Shown here: positions 25,525 through 34,036 of the stretch, piece after piece
How the letters are laid out: each line of letters begins with the position of its first letter
Numbering within the stretch: the stretch's first letter is position 1
Assembly (NCBI GenBank): GCA_934435195.1
Contig: CAKSAJ010000005.1
Coordinates: forward strand, 81,828 to 145,827
Reading direction: 5' to 3'
DNA length: 64,000 nucleotides
From: an uncultured Schaedlerella sp.
Lineage (GTDB): Bacteria; Bacillota; Clostridia; Lachnospirales; Lachnospiraceae
The notes under the pieces: generated by a model
Seen by the model: only the letters and a program-made list of their open reading frames with translations
Database searches by the model: none
What the model was told of the DNA's origin: nothing
Translations under genes and position numbers: made by a program

Positions 25525-26376
25525 TTATTCTTTTAATGCAAGAAATGCTGCCAGATTTCCTCTTCTGTCTCCACTTGTACGATGCGAATACAGAATCTCA
25601 CTGTTACAGTGTGTACATACATTCGTCACAGCAATATGTTCTGGCAGTATTCCGGATTCTTTAAAAATGATTTCATTTGCTTTCCATAAATCCAGTTGAT
25701 ATTTTCCATTCTCTTTGCGATAAAACAAATCTTTCCAATATCTCTCTTCAAAGTTTTTCTGGAATTCTAAAATCACATCTTCGCTGACTTCATAACAATC
25801 CATACAGATAGACGGACCTACTGCCGCCAGAATATCCTTTGGATCAGACCCATATTGCTCTTCCATCTTACGAATTGTTTCTTTTCCGATTTTCCCCACT
25901 GTTCCACGCCAGCCGGAATGACTTAGTCCAATTGCCTTTTGAACCGGGTCTACAAAATATAACGGAACACAATCCGCATAAAATGTCACAAGACAAATCT
26001 CGGGAATATTTGTAACCATACCATCCACATCGGTATAATCCAAAGGTGTCACAACTCCCTTCCCTTTGTCTTTTTCCGTTACTACTCTTACATTCGTTGT
26101 ATGTGTCTGTTGAGAAAGTACCATATTCTCGCATTTCACCCCGATTGATTTCGCGATTCTATAATAATTCTCACGTACTGCTGCTTCATCATCCCCTCTT
26201 GTAAAGCTCAGATTCATTGATGCATAACATCCTTGACTCACGCCGCCAAGTCTGGTTGAAAATCCATGATGCACAATTTTTGTATCTGCCAAGAGCGGAT
26301 ATTCCAAATAAGGTGCTTCCTTTTCTATCTCACGCAAAATTTGTCTCTCATCTTTATATCTTATTCCAAGACTCAT
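25525..26376 (-). CDS. pgeF: PgeF/YlmD family purine nucleoside phosphorylase (laccase-domain protein)
   Basis: Members of this family (formerly DUF152 or polyphenol oxidase) are zinc-dependent purine nucleoside phosphorylases/adenosine deaminases; in E. coli YfiH has also been linked to peptidoglycan precursor quality control. The protein has 283 residues. Metal-site segments are HHGFSTRLGGVSQGCYASMN, SQQTHTTNVRVV, FYADCVPLYFVDP and LSHSGWRGTVGKIG, with the conserved Cys/His set. GGGAGATAAGG precedes the ATG. It is followed by mscS after 19 bases. Confidence 0.88.
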   Translation of the reverse strand: MSLGIRYKDERQILREIEKEAPYLEYPLLADTKIVHHGFSTRLGGVSQGCYASMNLSFTRGDDEAAVRENYYRIAKSIGVKCENMVLSQQTHTTNVRVVTEKDKGKGVVTPLDYTDVDGMVTNIPEICLVTFYADCVPLYFVDPVQKAIGLSHSGWRGTVGKIGKETIRKMEEQYGSDPKDILAAVGPSICMDCYEVSEDVILEFQKNFEERYWKDLFYRKENGKYQLDLWKANEIIFKESGILPEHIAVTNVCTHCNSEILYSHRTSGDRRGNLAAFLALKE

Positions 26377-26452
26377 CCTTATCTCCCTTATTCTATATGA
26401 TCATTTTATAAGTTTTCACGCATTTATATTTTATCACAACTCTGTGTATTTT

Positions 26453-26821
26453 TTATGAATAAAAAGCAAATGCGTTCTGGATAACATTTATCCTGTTCTT
26501 CTCAATACCTACAACATCAAAACGATATGCCTGATCCACTCCTAGATTGTGTTCCATAATATAGAATAAGGCACAGCGACAGAGCACCCGCTGTTTCTTT
26601 TCATTCACAGCGTCTAATGCATTCCCTGTCCCTCTGCCTTTCCGATATTTCACTTCACAAAATACAATATACGAACCGTCTCTCGCAACAATATCAATCT
26701 CCCCTGCATGACAGCGATAATTATATTGTAAAATCTCATACCCCTGCTGTTCCAGATAGTAGCCTGCTGCCTGTTCATATACGCTTCCTATTTTTCTATT
26801 ATTCATAATACCATGTCGCAT
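26453..26821 (-). CDS. yraN: YraN family protein (UPF0102, endonuclease-like fold)
   Basis: This 122-residue protein has the restriction-endonuclease-like YraN fold. GSVYEQAAGYYLEQQGYEIL, then GEIDIVARDGSYIVFCEVKYRKG, carry the D-ExK-type residues. Biochemical role is not established. It sits 42 bases after rnhB, its common neighbour in Firmicutes. The start is uncertain: the ATG at 26821 has only weak AGTGG upstream, and the in-frame ATG five codons later (NNRKIGSVYEQ) is an equally reasonable start. Confidence 0.88.
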   Translation of the reverse strand: MRHGIMNNRKIGSVYEQAAGYYLEQQGYEILQYNYRCHAGEIDIVARDGSYIVFCEVKYRKGRGTGNALDAVNEKKQRVLCRCALFYIMEHNLGVDQAYRFDVVGIEKNRINVIQNAFAFYS

Positions 26822-26863
26822 GATACCACTTAAAACAACTTATTTTTTCAAGATAAGCTGTTT

Positions 26864-27628
26864 TTACTCATCTATAAAATTCTTGATAAATGTTTTTCTA
26901 TGAATTGGTGTTGGTCCATATTTTTTCAATGCAGCAATATGTTCCTGCGAACCATACCCCTTATGCTTTGCAAACCCATATTCCGGCATAATTTCATCAT
27001 ATTGTACCATCAGGCGATCCCTCGTCACCTTCGCTAAAATGCTTGCAGCTGCAATAGATACACTCTTTGCATCTCCTTTGATGATCGGAACCTGAGCAAT
27101 TGCAATATCTGGTATCGTAACTGCATCGTTGAGCAAAATTTCCGGCATGATTCCTAAATTATGAATCGCTTCCCTCATTGCTTCATATGTAGCCTGCAAA
27201 ATATTAATCTCATCAATTCTTGCCGGAGATGCCATGCCAATTCCTGTCGCAATTGCTTTCTCCATAATTTCATCATACAATTCTTCTCTTTTTTTTGCAG
27301 AAAGCTTTTTAGAATCATTCAGATACAATATCTCACAATCTTCCGGAAGAATTACAGCCCCTGCTACAACCGGACCGGCCAAAGGTCCTCTGCCTGCTTC
27401 ATCAATCCCACAAATCCATTTGCAGGCAGCATAGCAATGCTCATATTCTCGCATCTGCTCTAATCGCTGTCTCTCTTGCTCCAGCTTTTTTTCCTGTTTT
27501 TGATATTTACGAATCAGATTCTTAACTCCCGCACGGGAATCTGACTCATATTTTTTATATAATTCCGGATATTCATCCATTTTTGCCTGTTCAAATACAA
27601 GCTTTATATCACTGATCTTCTCACTCAT
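26864..27628 (-). CDS. rnhB: ribonuclease HII
   Basis: RNase HII cleaves RNA in RNA-DNA hybrids, including single ribonucleotides in DNA. Its 254 residues include an N-terminal extension of about 75 residues with a basic coiled coil (KNLIRKYQKQEKKLEQERQ region) before the catalytic core, as in the Bacillus enzyme. ICGIDEAGRGPLAGPVVAGA supplies the first Asp/Glu, and LNDSKKL and GDAKSVSIAAASILAKVTRD follow. The start overlaps the lepB stop by eight bases. Confidence 0.95.
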   Translation of the reverse strand: MSEKISDIKLVFEQAKMDEYPELYKKYESDSRAGVKNLIRKYQKQEKKLEQERQRLEQMREYEHCYAACKWICGIDEAGRGPLAGPVVAGAVILPEDCEILYLNDSKKLSAKKREELYDEIMEKAIATGIGMASPARIDEINILQATYEAMREAIHNLGIMPEILLNDAVTIPDIAIAQVPIIKGDAKSVSIAAASILAKVTRDRLMVQYDEIMPEYGFAKHKGYGSQEHIAALKKYGPTPIHRKTFIKNFIDE

Positions 27629-28163
27629 GCTTGATCACTCCAAACTTATCAAACGGCCATATGCGAATCCATGCCCTTCCCATAATATCATCTCGATGAA
27701 GGACTCCCACCGATGGGTCACGACTGTCTGAACTGTGATTGCGATTGTCTCCCAGCACAAAATATTCATCTTCTCCCAGTGTGATCGGCTCTGCTGCGAT
27801 TCCCGGATCATCCATAACTTCCAATCCATAATTTTCATCCAGCATTTCTCCATTGATATAAACATATCCATCTATCACCTGCACTGTTTCTCCTGGAAGA
27901 CCAATGATTCGTTTAATGTAATAGGTATGTTCTTCATACTGAAATGGAAATACAATAATTTCAAATCTCTCCGGATCACGGAATCGGTAACTGATTTTAT
28001 CTACGATCAGATTATCTCCATCTGACAGTGTCGTCTCCATAGAATGACCGCTCACTTTTGTCCTCTGACCAACAAATGTAATAATTCCTAATGACAAAAT
28101 AACAACGATCACAATGTAGACAATCCAACTAAGCAACTCCCCTAAAATACTTCTTTCTTTCAT
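27621..28163 (-). CDS. lepB: signal peptidase I (first copy)
   Basis: This is a membrane serine protease that removes signal peptides from secreted proteins. It has 180 residues with one N-terminal membrane segment (LLSWIVYIVIVVILSLGIIT). Catalytic Ser is in VSGHSMETTLSDGD, and catalytic Lys in TYYIKRIIGLPGE. FVLGDNRNHSSDSR is the conserved box D/E. It lies between rbgA (12 bases) and rnhB (overlap). A second, diverged copy lies on the other side of rbgA. The two may divide substrates, for example the pilins and other LPxTG proteins, but that is inference. Confidence 0.95.
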   Translation of the reverse strand: MKERSILGELLSWIVYIVIVVILSLGIITFVGQRTKVSGHSMETTLSDGDNLIVDKISYRFRDPERFEIIVFPFQYEEHTYYIKRIIGLPGETVQVIDGYVYINGEMLDENYGLEVMDDPGIAAEPITLGEDEYFVLGDNRNHSSDSRDPSVGVLHRDDIMGRAWIRIWPFDKFGVIKHE

Positions 28164-28175
28164 TGTGCTCCCCTT

Positions 28176-29030
28176 TTATGCATCCATCTCATCCGGAAAT
28201 TCTAATGTTATTCTTCCAAGTCTACCATTTCGGAAATCATCCAACATCAATTTTGCTGCCTTTTCTGTGTCATACTCATTTCCTTTTACAAGGCAATGTC
28301 TGCTCTTTGCAATTTCCTGCAACATCGCAAATCCGTCATCAGATTCCTCTATATCATACTTTTCTGCCAATATTCCCGAATATTTATCATTCAAAAACTC
28401 ACATAATTTTGCAGCCAGTTCTTCTGTATTCAGAATTTCATCCTTGATCGAACCAATATATGCAAGCTTTAATCCCACACTCTGATCCTCAAATTTTGGC
28501 CACAAAATTCCAGGCGTATCTAATAATTCTACATTTTTATTCAAACGAATCCATTGTTTTCCTTTTGTAACACCCGGTTTATTTCCTGTTTTTGCACAGG
28601 CTTTTCCTGCAAGCGCATTAATAAATGTTGATTTACCTACATTTGGGATTCCAACAACCATTGCTCGTACCGGTCTGTTCAAAATTCCTCTTTTTCTGTC
28701 TCTTTCAATTTTTTCTTTACAAGCTTCCTGGATCACACCATGTATTGATTTAATCCCTCCACCTTTTTTTGAATTTACTTTTACAACAGAATATCCTTTT
28801 TTCTTAAAATATTCCATCCACGCATCATTGCATCGCTCTTCTGCTAAATCTGACTTATTCAGCAAGATCAGTCTCGCTTTATTTTTTCCTAATTCATCAA
28901 TATCAGGATTACGACTGCTGACAGGAATTCTCGCATCAACCAATTCGATCACAAGATCAATCAATTTAATGTTCTCCTGCATCATTCTTCTTGCCTTTGT
29001 CATATGACCTGGATACCACTGAAAATGCAT
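28176..29030 (-). CDS. rbgA: ribosome biogenesis GTPase RbgA (YlqF)
   Basis: RbgA is a circularly permuted GTPase needed for late 50S subunit assembly. It has 284 residues. The permuted order is visible: G4 LLNKSDLAE comes before G1 VVGIPNVGKSTFINAL, then G3 LLDTPGIL. HFQWYPGHMTKARR at the N-terminus is the family signature, with the catalytic histidine expected there. It lies between two lepB genes, ten and twelve bases apart, in the rplS-rnhB block. Confidence 0.95.
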   Translation of the reverse strand: MHFQWYPGHMTKARRMMQENIKLIDLVIELVDARIPVSSRNPDIDELGKNKARLILLNKSDLAEERCNDAWMEYFKKKGYSVVKVNSKKGGGIKSIHGVIQEACKEKIERDRKRGILNRPVRAMVVGIPNVGKSTFINALAGKACAKTGNKPGVTKGKQWIRLNKNVELLDTPGILWPKFEDQSVGLKLAYIGSIKDEILNTEELAAKLCEFLNDKYSGILAEKYDIEESDDGFAMLQEIAKSRHCLVKGNEYDTEKAAKLMLDDFRNGRLGRITLEFPDEMDA

Positions 29031-29039
29031 ATCTTCCTC

Positions 29040-29657
29040 CTATTTTACAAACCCAAAATTCTTTCCTATATTTGTCACAAACCAAACTTTTCCACCGATA
29101 TCTTCACGTTTCACATTCCCGATATCTGCAAGTCGGCTGTCATCACTGCCTGCACTATTATCTCCTAAAACAAAATATTCTGTCTCACCTAATGTAAGCT
29201 TTTTTTCTGCAATTCCTGCAAAATCCAGATCTGATGTGTAGATATCTTTCTTTTGTACTTTACCATCAATATAAATCTTTCCATCTTTGATCTGTATCGT
29301 TTCGCCTGGGAGTCCTACTACTCGCTTTATACAATAATGTGCATTTTCATTTCCATTTGGACGAAATGCTATAATTTCACCTCTTTTAGGCTTACGGGCA
29401 TCATAAACAATCCGATTAATTAACACGACATCTCCATTTTTCAACACCGGGCTCATAGAGTCTCCGGCATTGCTTACCCGCTGTCCAAAAAAACTCACAA
29501 GCATCCATGCTAAAATACATACAACAATAATTTCTGTGCCCCATTCAATCGCTGTCTTGACTTTCTCTGTTTTCAGTGAGCGGTATTTTTTTCGGAAATA
29601 TAATTTCCACTTTTTTCGATCTATCGTATAACTTTTCTTCTTTGCTCTTTTTTTCAT
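29040..29657 (-). CDS. lepB: signal peptidase I (second copy)
   Basis: This membrane signal peptidase has 205 residues and a longer, very basic cytoplasmic N-terminus of about 40 residues (KKRAKKKSYTIDRKKW) before the single membrane segment (EIIVVCILAWMLVSFFG). Catalytic Ser is in VSNAGDSMSPVLKNGD, catalytic Lys in HYCIKRVVGLPGE, and FVLGDNSAGSDDSR is the conserved C-terminal box. It is clearly diverged from the copy on the other side of rbgA. It lies about 90 bases after rplS, past a terminator. Confidence 0.94.
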   Translation of the reverse strand: MKKRAKKKSYTIDRKKWKLYFRKKYRSLKTEKVKTAIEWGTEIIVVCILAWMLVSFFGQRVSNAGDSMSPVLKNGDVVLINRIVYDARKPKRGEIIAFRPNGNENAHYCIKRVVGLPGETIQIKDGKIYIDGKVQKKDIYTSDLDFAGIAEKKLTLGETEYFVLGDNSAGSDDSRLADIGNVKREDIGGKVWFVTNIGKNFGFVK

Positions 29658-29703
29658 CGCCTATCTCTTAATATATCATACCAACAGTTACTTTCATATA
29701 ATG

Positions 29704-29738
29704 AAAAAGGGACAAACTACAAATCTGTACTTGTCCCT
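29704..29738 (-). terminator. terminator after rplS
   Basis: AGGGACAA pairs with TTGTCCCT around a 15-base loop, then TTTTTC on the minus strand, 11 bases past the rplS stop. Read-through would be needed to reach lepB and rbgA from the rplS promoter. Confidence 0.8.
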
Positions 29739-29748
29739 CTCATCGTTA

Positions 29749-30096
29749 CTATTTTACTAATTCTTTAACTTTAGCTCTCTTACCTACACGTCCTCTTAAG
29801 TAGTTCAGTTTTGCTCTTCTTACTTTACCTCTACGAACAATCTCAACTCTTTCTACATGTGGAGAGTGTACTGGCCAAGTTTTCTCAACTCCAACTCCGT
29901 TAGATGATTTTCTTACTGTGAAAGTTTCTCTAACTCCGCCACCCTGTTTCTTTAAAACAGTTCCTTCGAAAACCTGAATTCTTTCACGGTTTCCTTCTTT
30001 GATCTTAGCGTATACTTTTACAGTATCTCCTACGTTAATTTCTGGAGCATTCTCTTTTAACTGCTCAGCTTCAATGTTTTTAATAATATCGTTCAT
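29749..30096 (-). CDS. rplS: 50S ribosomal protein L19
   Basis: L19 sits at the 30S-50S interface. It has 115 residues, the normal length. GDTVKVYAKIKEGNRERIQV, FEGTVLKKQGGG, and the basic C-terminus (RRAKLNYLRGRVGKRAKVKE) are typical. AAGGAGG precedes the ATG. A separate promoter and a structured leader lie between trmD and rplS, so it can be expressed independently of the ffh operon. Confidence 0.98.
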   Translation of the reverse strand: MNDIIKNIEAEQLKENAPEINVGDTVKVYAKIKEGNRERIQVFEGTVLKKQGGGVRETFTVRKSSNGVGVEKTWPVHSPHVERVEIVRRGKVRRAKLNYLRGRVGKRAKVKELVK

Positions 30097-30174
30097 TGTG
30101 TGACCTCCTTAATATTTGACGTTCTTAACACATTATTGTGCCAGAGGACCATCGCTCTTCTTTTCACAAACAAC
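30097..30174 (-). promoter_or_regulatory. candidate autoregulatory leader of rplS (L19 leader type)
   Basis: The roughly 78-base leader between the predicted start and rplS includes GATGGTCCTCTGGCAC and GCACAATAATGTG, which can form small stems ahead of the ribosome binding site. L19 leaders are known in Firmicutes; assignment is by position and weak resemblance only. Confidence 0.35.
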
Positions 30175-30180
30175 TGTTGT

Positions 30181-30209
30181 AGTTTATCATATTTTCGCTT
30201 GTTGTGCAA
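30181..30209 (-). promoter_or_regulatory. promoter of rplS
   Basis: Minus strand TTGCAC (30209-30204), a 17-base spacer and TAAACT (30186-30181), in the gap after trmD. Confidence 0.55.
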
Positions 30210-30250
30210 GTAGTTTTGCACTTTTTCTGTCAGCTTTTTGCCTTTTTATC

Positions 30251-31063
30251 TTACTTCTGCTTTTGAGCATCTACTTCTTCCAGCCATTTTTTCTCTTTTT
30301 TTGTCAGCTCACATTTTTCAAATAAATCGGGACGACGTTCTTTCGTTCGAAGAATAGACTGTTCACGTCTCCATTTTTCTATATTTGCATGATGTCCGGA
30401 CAACAAAACAGCCGGTACTTTTTTCCCATGCCACTCTTCCGGTCTCGAGTACTGCGGATATTCAAGCAGGTTATCCTGGAATGATTCGAATTCAGCTGAT
30501 ACATCATTATGCAACACACCCGGAACCAGTCTGGAAATTGTATCAACCATGACCATAGCCGGAAGTTCTCCGCCTGTGAGTACATAATCTCCGATCGATA
30601 CGTAATCTGTAACAATCTCCTCCAGCACACGTTCATCAATTCCCTCATAATGTCCGCATAAAAGGACGAGGTCTTCTTCCTGTGCTAATTCTTCTGCCAT
30701 CTTCTGATTAAATGTATCTCCTTGCGGGGATAAATAAACGACTCTTGTTTTCTTTTTATCTAAATTGTTTTCTTCCTGTTCCTTCTCCGATGAAGTATTT
30801 TCAATCTGATTTTCCTTCTTTCTCCTTGCGATAGACTCTTCAATCGACTGATAAGCCAGATAAACAGGTTCCGCCTGCATCAGCATACCTGCCCCTCCTC
30901 CATATGGATAGTCATCTACGCTTTGATGTTTATTGAAAGCAAAATCACGAATATTAACAGCTTCTATGGACAATAAATCACGGGAAATCGCTCTTCCAAT
31001 GATACTCGTATTCAATCCATTCATCACCATTTCCGGAAATAAAGTCATTATATGGAAGTTCAT
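30251..31063 (-). CDS. trmD: tRNA (guanine(37)-N1)-methyltransferase
   Basis: TrmD makes m1G37 in tRNAs and prevents +1 frameshifting. It has 270 residues from the chosen start NFHIMTLFPEMV, with the SPOUT trefoil-knot motifs VVYLSPQGDTFNQ and LLCGHYEGIDERV and SIGDYVLTGGELPA. The open frame extends 22 codons upstream into rimM; the ATG at 31063 has GGAGGGG upstream and overlaps the rimM stop by one base. A roughly 25-residue polar insertion (RRKKENQIENTSSEKEQEEN onward) precedes the SPQG motif and is absent from shorter TrmDs. Confidence 0.95.
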   Translation of the reverse strand: MNFHIMTLFPEMVMNGLNTSIIGRAISRDLLSIEAVNIRDFAFNKHQSVDDYPYGGGAGMLMQAEPVYLAYQSIEESIARRKKENQIENTSSEKEQEENNLDKKKTRVVYLSPQGDTFNQKMAEELAQEEDLVLLCGHYEGIDERVLEEIVTDYVSIGDYVLTGGELPAMVMVDTISRLVPGVLHNDVSAEFESFQDNLLEYPQYSRPEEWHGKKVPAVLLSGHHANIEKWRREQSILRTKERRPDLFEKCELTKKEKKWLEEVDAQKQK

Positions 31064-31566
31064 TATACCAACCCCTCCAACAAATGTACTTTCATGCTCA
31101 TATTTTCTATATCCACATCTAAAATACAATCATGAATAGCCGGAATCAGCACCTCACCATACTTGTCAAATTCCACGACATACACTTCATTTGCACCGGT
31201 TTCGATAACATCTACCAGTTTTCCTTCTTCACCTTCGTCTGTTATAACATCCATACCGATCAAATCTGCAATATAATATTCATCTTCCTCTAATTCTACT
31301 GCATCTTCTCTTGTTACAAACAGACTTCTTCTTTTATATCTTTCAATATCATTTATATTATCGATACCTTTAAATTTCAGGATTACAAACTGCTTAAAAA
31401 ATTTAACGCCCTGAATTTCCAACGGTATCTGTTCTTTTCCTGTGTCAAGTATTACATTTTTGAGGCTTTTGAATCGCTGCGGATCGTCTGTTGTAGGAAA
31501 TACCTTTACTTCACCTCTTACTCCATGTGTAGATGAAATCACACCTACCTGTAATAACTGTTCCAT
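31063..31566 (-). CDS. rimM: 16S rRNA processing protein RimM
   Basis: RimM assists maturation of the 30S head and binds S19. It has 167 residues: an N-terminal RimM domain (LLQVGVISSTHGVRGEVKVFP) and a C-terminal PRC-barrel (YYIADLIGMDVITDEG to VLIPAIHDCILDVD). AAGGAG precedes the ATG. Its stop overlaps the trmD start, the normal gene pair. Confidence 0.96.
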   Translation of the reverse strand: MEQLLQVGVISSTHGVRGEVKVFPTTDDPQRFKSLKNVILDTGKEQIPLEIQGVKFFKQFVILKFKGIDNINDIERYKRRSLFVTREDAVELEEDEYYIADLIGMDVITDEGEEGKLVDVIETGANEVYVVEFDKYGEVLIPAIHDCILDVDIENMSMKVHLLEGLV

Positions 31567-31585
31567 AATCGAACTCCTTATCTAA

Positions 31586-31615
31586 AATAAAGGGGACAGT
31601 CTTAACGGCTGTCCC
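31586..31615 (-). terminator. weak hairpin between khpA and rimM
   Basis: GGGACAG pairs with CTGTCCC around a nine-base loop, followed by a broken T-tract (CCTTTATTTTA) on the minus strand. It may partly attenuate transcription from khpA into rimM-trmD. Confidence 0.45.
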
Positions 31616-31659
31616 TCTCTTATCGCTAAGTATATTTCAAAATATTCTATAGCATTTCT

Positions 31660-31890
31660 TTACTGAACAATATCAACAACCACTCTCTTATTATCTTTTG
31701 TAGCTGCTGCTTTCACTACAGAACGGATTGCTTTCGCAATACGACCCTGTTTTCCGATCACCTTACCCATGTCTCCATCTGCAACGCGAACTTCTAACAC
31801 TGTTGTCTTGCCTTCCTGACGTTCTGTAACAACAACTCCATCTGGGTTGTCCACCAATGCTCTTGCAATAACTTCTACCAGTTCTTTCAT
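31660..31890 (-). CDS. khpA: KH-domain RNA-binding protein KhpA (YlqC)
   Basis: This is a single KH domain of 76 residues with the GxxG loop MGKVIGKQGRIAKAIRS. In Firmicutes KhpA pairs with KhpB/EloR and influences cell size and division through RNA binding. It lies between rpsP (43 bases) and rimM, the usual order. The GC-rich GGAGGTGCGCGTA upstream gives a strong ribosome binding site. Confidence 0.95.
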   Translation of the reverse strand: MKELVEVIARALVDNPDGVVVTERQEGKTTVLEVRVADGDMGKVIGKQGRIAKAIRSVVKAAATKDNKRVVVDIVQ

Positions 31891-31933
31891 TTACGCGCAC
31901 CTCCGCGAAAATATTGCGTCAAATAATTTTTAA

Positions 31934-32179
31934 TTATTTTTCAATTCCAGCTGCTTTGAAGATTTTAGAAACAACTTCTGTTGGCTGAGCACCATTGTTG
32001 AGCCATTTTTTAGCTGCTTCTTCGTCTACTTTGATTGCGCTTGGATTACAGTTTGGATCATATGTTCCGATCTCATCGATGAATCTTCCATCTCTTGGAG
32101 ATCTAGAATCTGCTACAATGATTCTATAAAAAGGAGCTTTCTTCTGTCCCATTCTTCTTAATCTGATTTTTACTGCCAT
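31934..32179 (-). CDS. rpsP: 30S ribosomal protein S16
   Basis: S16 is a primary-assembly 30S protein. Its 81 residues begin VKIRLRRMGQKKAPFYRIIV and contain SRSPRDGRFIDEIGTYDP, both diagnostic. It lies in the ffh-rpsP-khpA-rimM-trmD run, 72 bases after ffh. Confidence 0.98.
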   Translation of the reverse strand: MAVKIRLRRMGQKKAPFYRIIVADSRSPRDGRFIDEIGTYDPNCNPSAIKVDEEAAKKWLNNGAQPTEVVSKIFKAAGIEK

Positions 32180-32251
32180 GTTAAATACCTATCCTTTCTT
32201 TTTTACCTTCATAATTTCAGCGAACTATTCGCTTTGTTTTTTATCTATGTG

Positions 32252-33610
32252 TTAAAAAGGAAGCTTAAACTTTCCTTTTTTACCACCCATACCGCCCATG
32301 AGTCCCGGAAGCTTCTTCATCATCTTCCTTGTCTCATTAAACTGTTTTACCATGCGGTTCACTTCCGCAATATCTACACCTGCACCTTTTGCGATTCGGT
32401 GTTTTCTTGATGGATTCAGCAAATCTGGATTTCTTCTTTCTTCTACTGTCATCGACTGTATCATTGCTTCCATCCTTGCCATCTTCTTCTCATTCTCTTC
32501 CGAGTCGAGTTCCGGCATCTTCTTGTTGCCCATTCCTGGCATCCCCGGCAACATTCCCATTATGCTTGAAAGCCCGCCCATTTTTTTCATCTGTGACATA
32601 CTGTCCAGATAATCTTCATAATCAAACTGAGCTTTCTTCATCTTCTCCATCGTCTTCTTGGCTTGTTCTTCATCTATCTCTGCGCCCGCCTTTTCAATCA
32701 GCGTCAGCACATCTCCCATACCAAGAATTCGTGATGCCATTCGGTCCGGGTAAAACTGTTCCAAATCAGAAAGCTTCTCACCCATACCTACATATAGAAT
32801 CGGTTTTCCTGTCACTGCCTTAATTGACAATGCAGCACCGCCTCTTGTATCACCATCTAGCTTTGTTACAATGACGCCGTCAATTCCAATTTTATCATTG
32901 AAATTACTTGCTACGTTAACTGCATCCTGTCCTGTCATTGCATCAACAACCAGAATCGTCTGATGTACTGTAACTGCTTCTTTGATTTCTTGAAGCTCAG
33001 CCATCATCTCTTCATCAATATGAAGTCGTCCTGCTGTATCCAGAATCACGATATTATTCTTATTCTTTGCTGCATGTTCCATTGCAGCCTTTGCAATATC
33101 AGCAGGTTTGATCTTATCACCCATGGAAAATACTTCCACACCCTGCTTTTCACCATTGATTTCCAACTGCTTAATTGCAGCAGGTCTGTAAACATCACAA
33201 GCTACCAGAAGTGGCTTCTTACCTTTTAACTTGAACTTCCCGGCCAGCTTTGCAGTTGTCGTTGTCTTACCTGCACCTTGCAGACCAGCCATCATAATAA
33301 CAGTGATTGCACTTCCCGGCTGAAGCTTGATCTCTGTTGTCTCAGATCCCATCAGCCTGATAAGTTCTTCATTAACAATCTTGATTACCATCTGTCCCGG
33401 ATTCAGGCCGTTCATCACATCCTGACCGATTGCCCGTTCCTGAACTTCTTTAACGAAATTCTTCACAACTTTGAAGTTAACATCTGCCTCAAGAAGCGCC
33501 ATCTTAACTTCTTTCAAAGCTGCTTTGACATCATCCTCGGTAAGTCGTCCTTTACTTCTTAAGTTTTTAAATACATTCTGAAGTTTTTCAGTCAAGCTAT
33601 CAAATGCCAT
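32252..33610 (-). CDS. ffh: signal recognition particle protein Ffh (SRP54)
   Basis: Ffh binds signal sequences and 4.5S/SRP RNA and docks with FtsY for membrane targeting. It has 452 residues: an N domain to about 85, the G domain with GLQGAGKTTTTAKLAGKF, DTAGRLHIDEEM and TKLDGDTRGGAALS, and a Met-rich M domain from about 300 (GLSSIMGMLPGMPGMGNKKM) with a basic glycine-rich end. It starts one base after the ylxM stop, so translation is coupled. Confidence 0.98.
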   Translation of the reverse strand: MAFDSLTEKLQNVFKNLRSKGRLTEDDVKAALKEVKMALLEADVNFKVVKNFVKEVQERAIGQDVMNGLNPGQMVIKIVNEELIRLMGSETTEIKLQPGSAITVIMMAGLQGAGKTTTTAKLAGKFKLKGKKPLLVACDVYRPAAIKQLEINGEKQGVEVFSMGDKIKPADIAKAAMEHAAKNKNNIVILDTAGRLHIDEEMMAELQEIKEAVTVHQTILVVDAMTGQDAVNVASNFNDKIGIDGVIVTKLDGDTRGGAALSIKAVTGKPILYVGMGEKLSDLEQFYPDRMASRILGMGDVLTLIEKAGAEIDEEQAKKTMEKMKKAQFDYEDYLDSMSQMKKMGGLSSIMGMLPGMPGMGNKKMPELDSEENEKKMARMEAMIQSMTVEERRNPDLLNPSRKHRIAKGAGVDIAEVNRMVKQFNETRKMMKKLPGLMGGMGGKKGKFKLPF

Positions 33611-33611
33611 T

Positions 33612-33962
33612 CTACAACTCCTCTATAATCCGATTCGAAATCTGCCTTATCTGTGAAATCATCTCTTTTGTATCTCGTCCTGTCTCTTCATAAGTATCCA
33701 GCATTTCATCAATCTGTCCTACTTTTTCTTTAATAGACAAGAATTTCTCCACCAGATGAAGCTTTTCCTCATATCCTTCCAACGTCTTCTGACATCGTTT
33801 TACAAGATCATGTACTCCCTGTCTGCTGATTCCTTTTTCCTGAGCGATCTCACTCAGAGATAAATCATCCAACACAAACTGCTCATACACTTCCTTTTGA
33901 TGATCATTCAGCAACTCGCCGTAAAAATCATACAATAATGATTGTTCTAATATTTCATTCAC
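33612..33962 (-). CDS. ylxM: YlxM/p13 family SRP-associated helix-turn-helix protein
   Basis: YlxM stimulates SRP GTPase activity in some Gram-positives and is encoded before ffh. It has about 116 residues. The sigma-70 region-4-like HTH is visible: LNDHQKEVYEQFVLDDLSLS, then EIAQEKGISRQGVHDLVKRC, followed by a coiled coil. The open frame begins at a GTG three codons earlier, but AGGTGAT fits the anti-SD and points to GTG at 33962. The promoter places the transcript start only about ten bases upstream, giving a very short leader. Confidence 0.9.
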   Translation of the reverse strand: MNEILEQSLLYDFYGELLNDHQKEVYEQFVLDDLSLSEIAQEKGISRQGVHDLVKRCQKTLEGYEEKLHLVEKFLSIKEKVGQIDEMLDTYEETGRDTKEMISQIRQISNRIIEEL

Positions 33963-33978
33963 AATTATCACCTATGCT

Positions 33979-34007
33979 ATCTTACACGAATTTTCGTATG
34001 GTGTCAA
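33979..34007 (-). promoter_or_regulatory. promoter of the ylxM-ffh operon
   Basis: Minus strand TTGACA (34007-34002), a 17-base spacer and TAAGAT (33984-33979). The -35 box is half of a perfect 9+9 inverted repeat, GGTGTCAAG-8-CTTGACACC (34000-34025), which could be an operator. Confidence 0.7.
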
Positions 34008-34036
34008 GTATTTTTTCTTGACACCTATTATATTTT

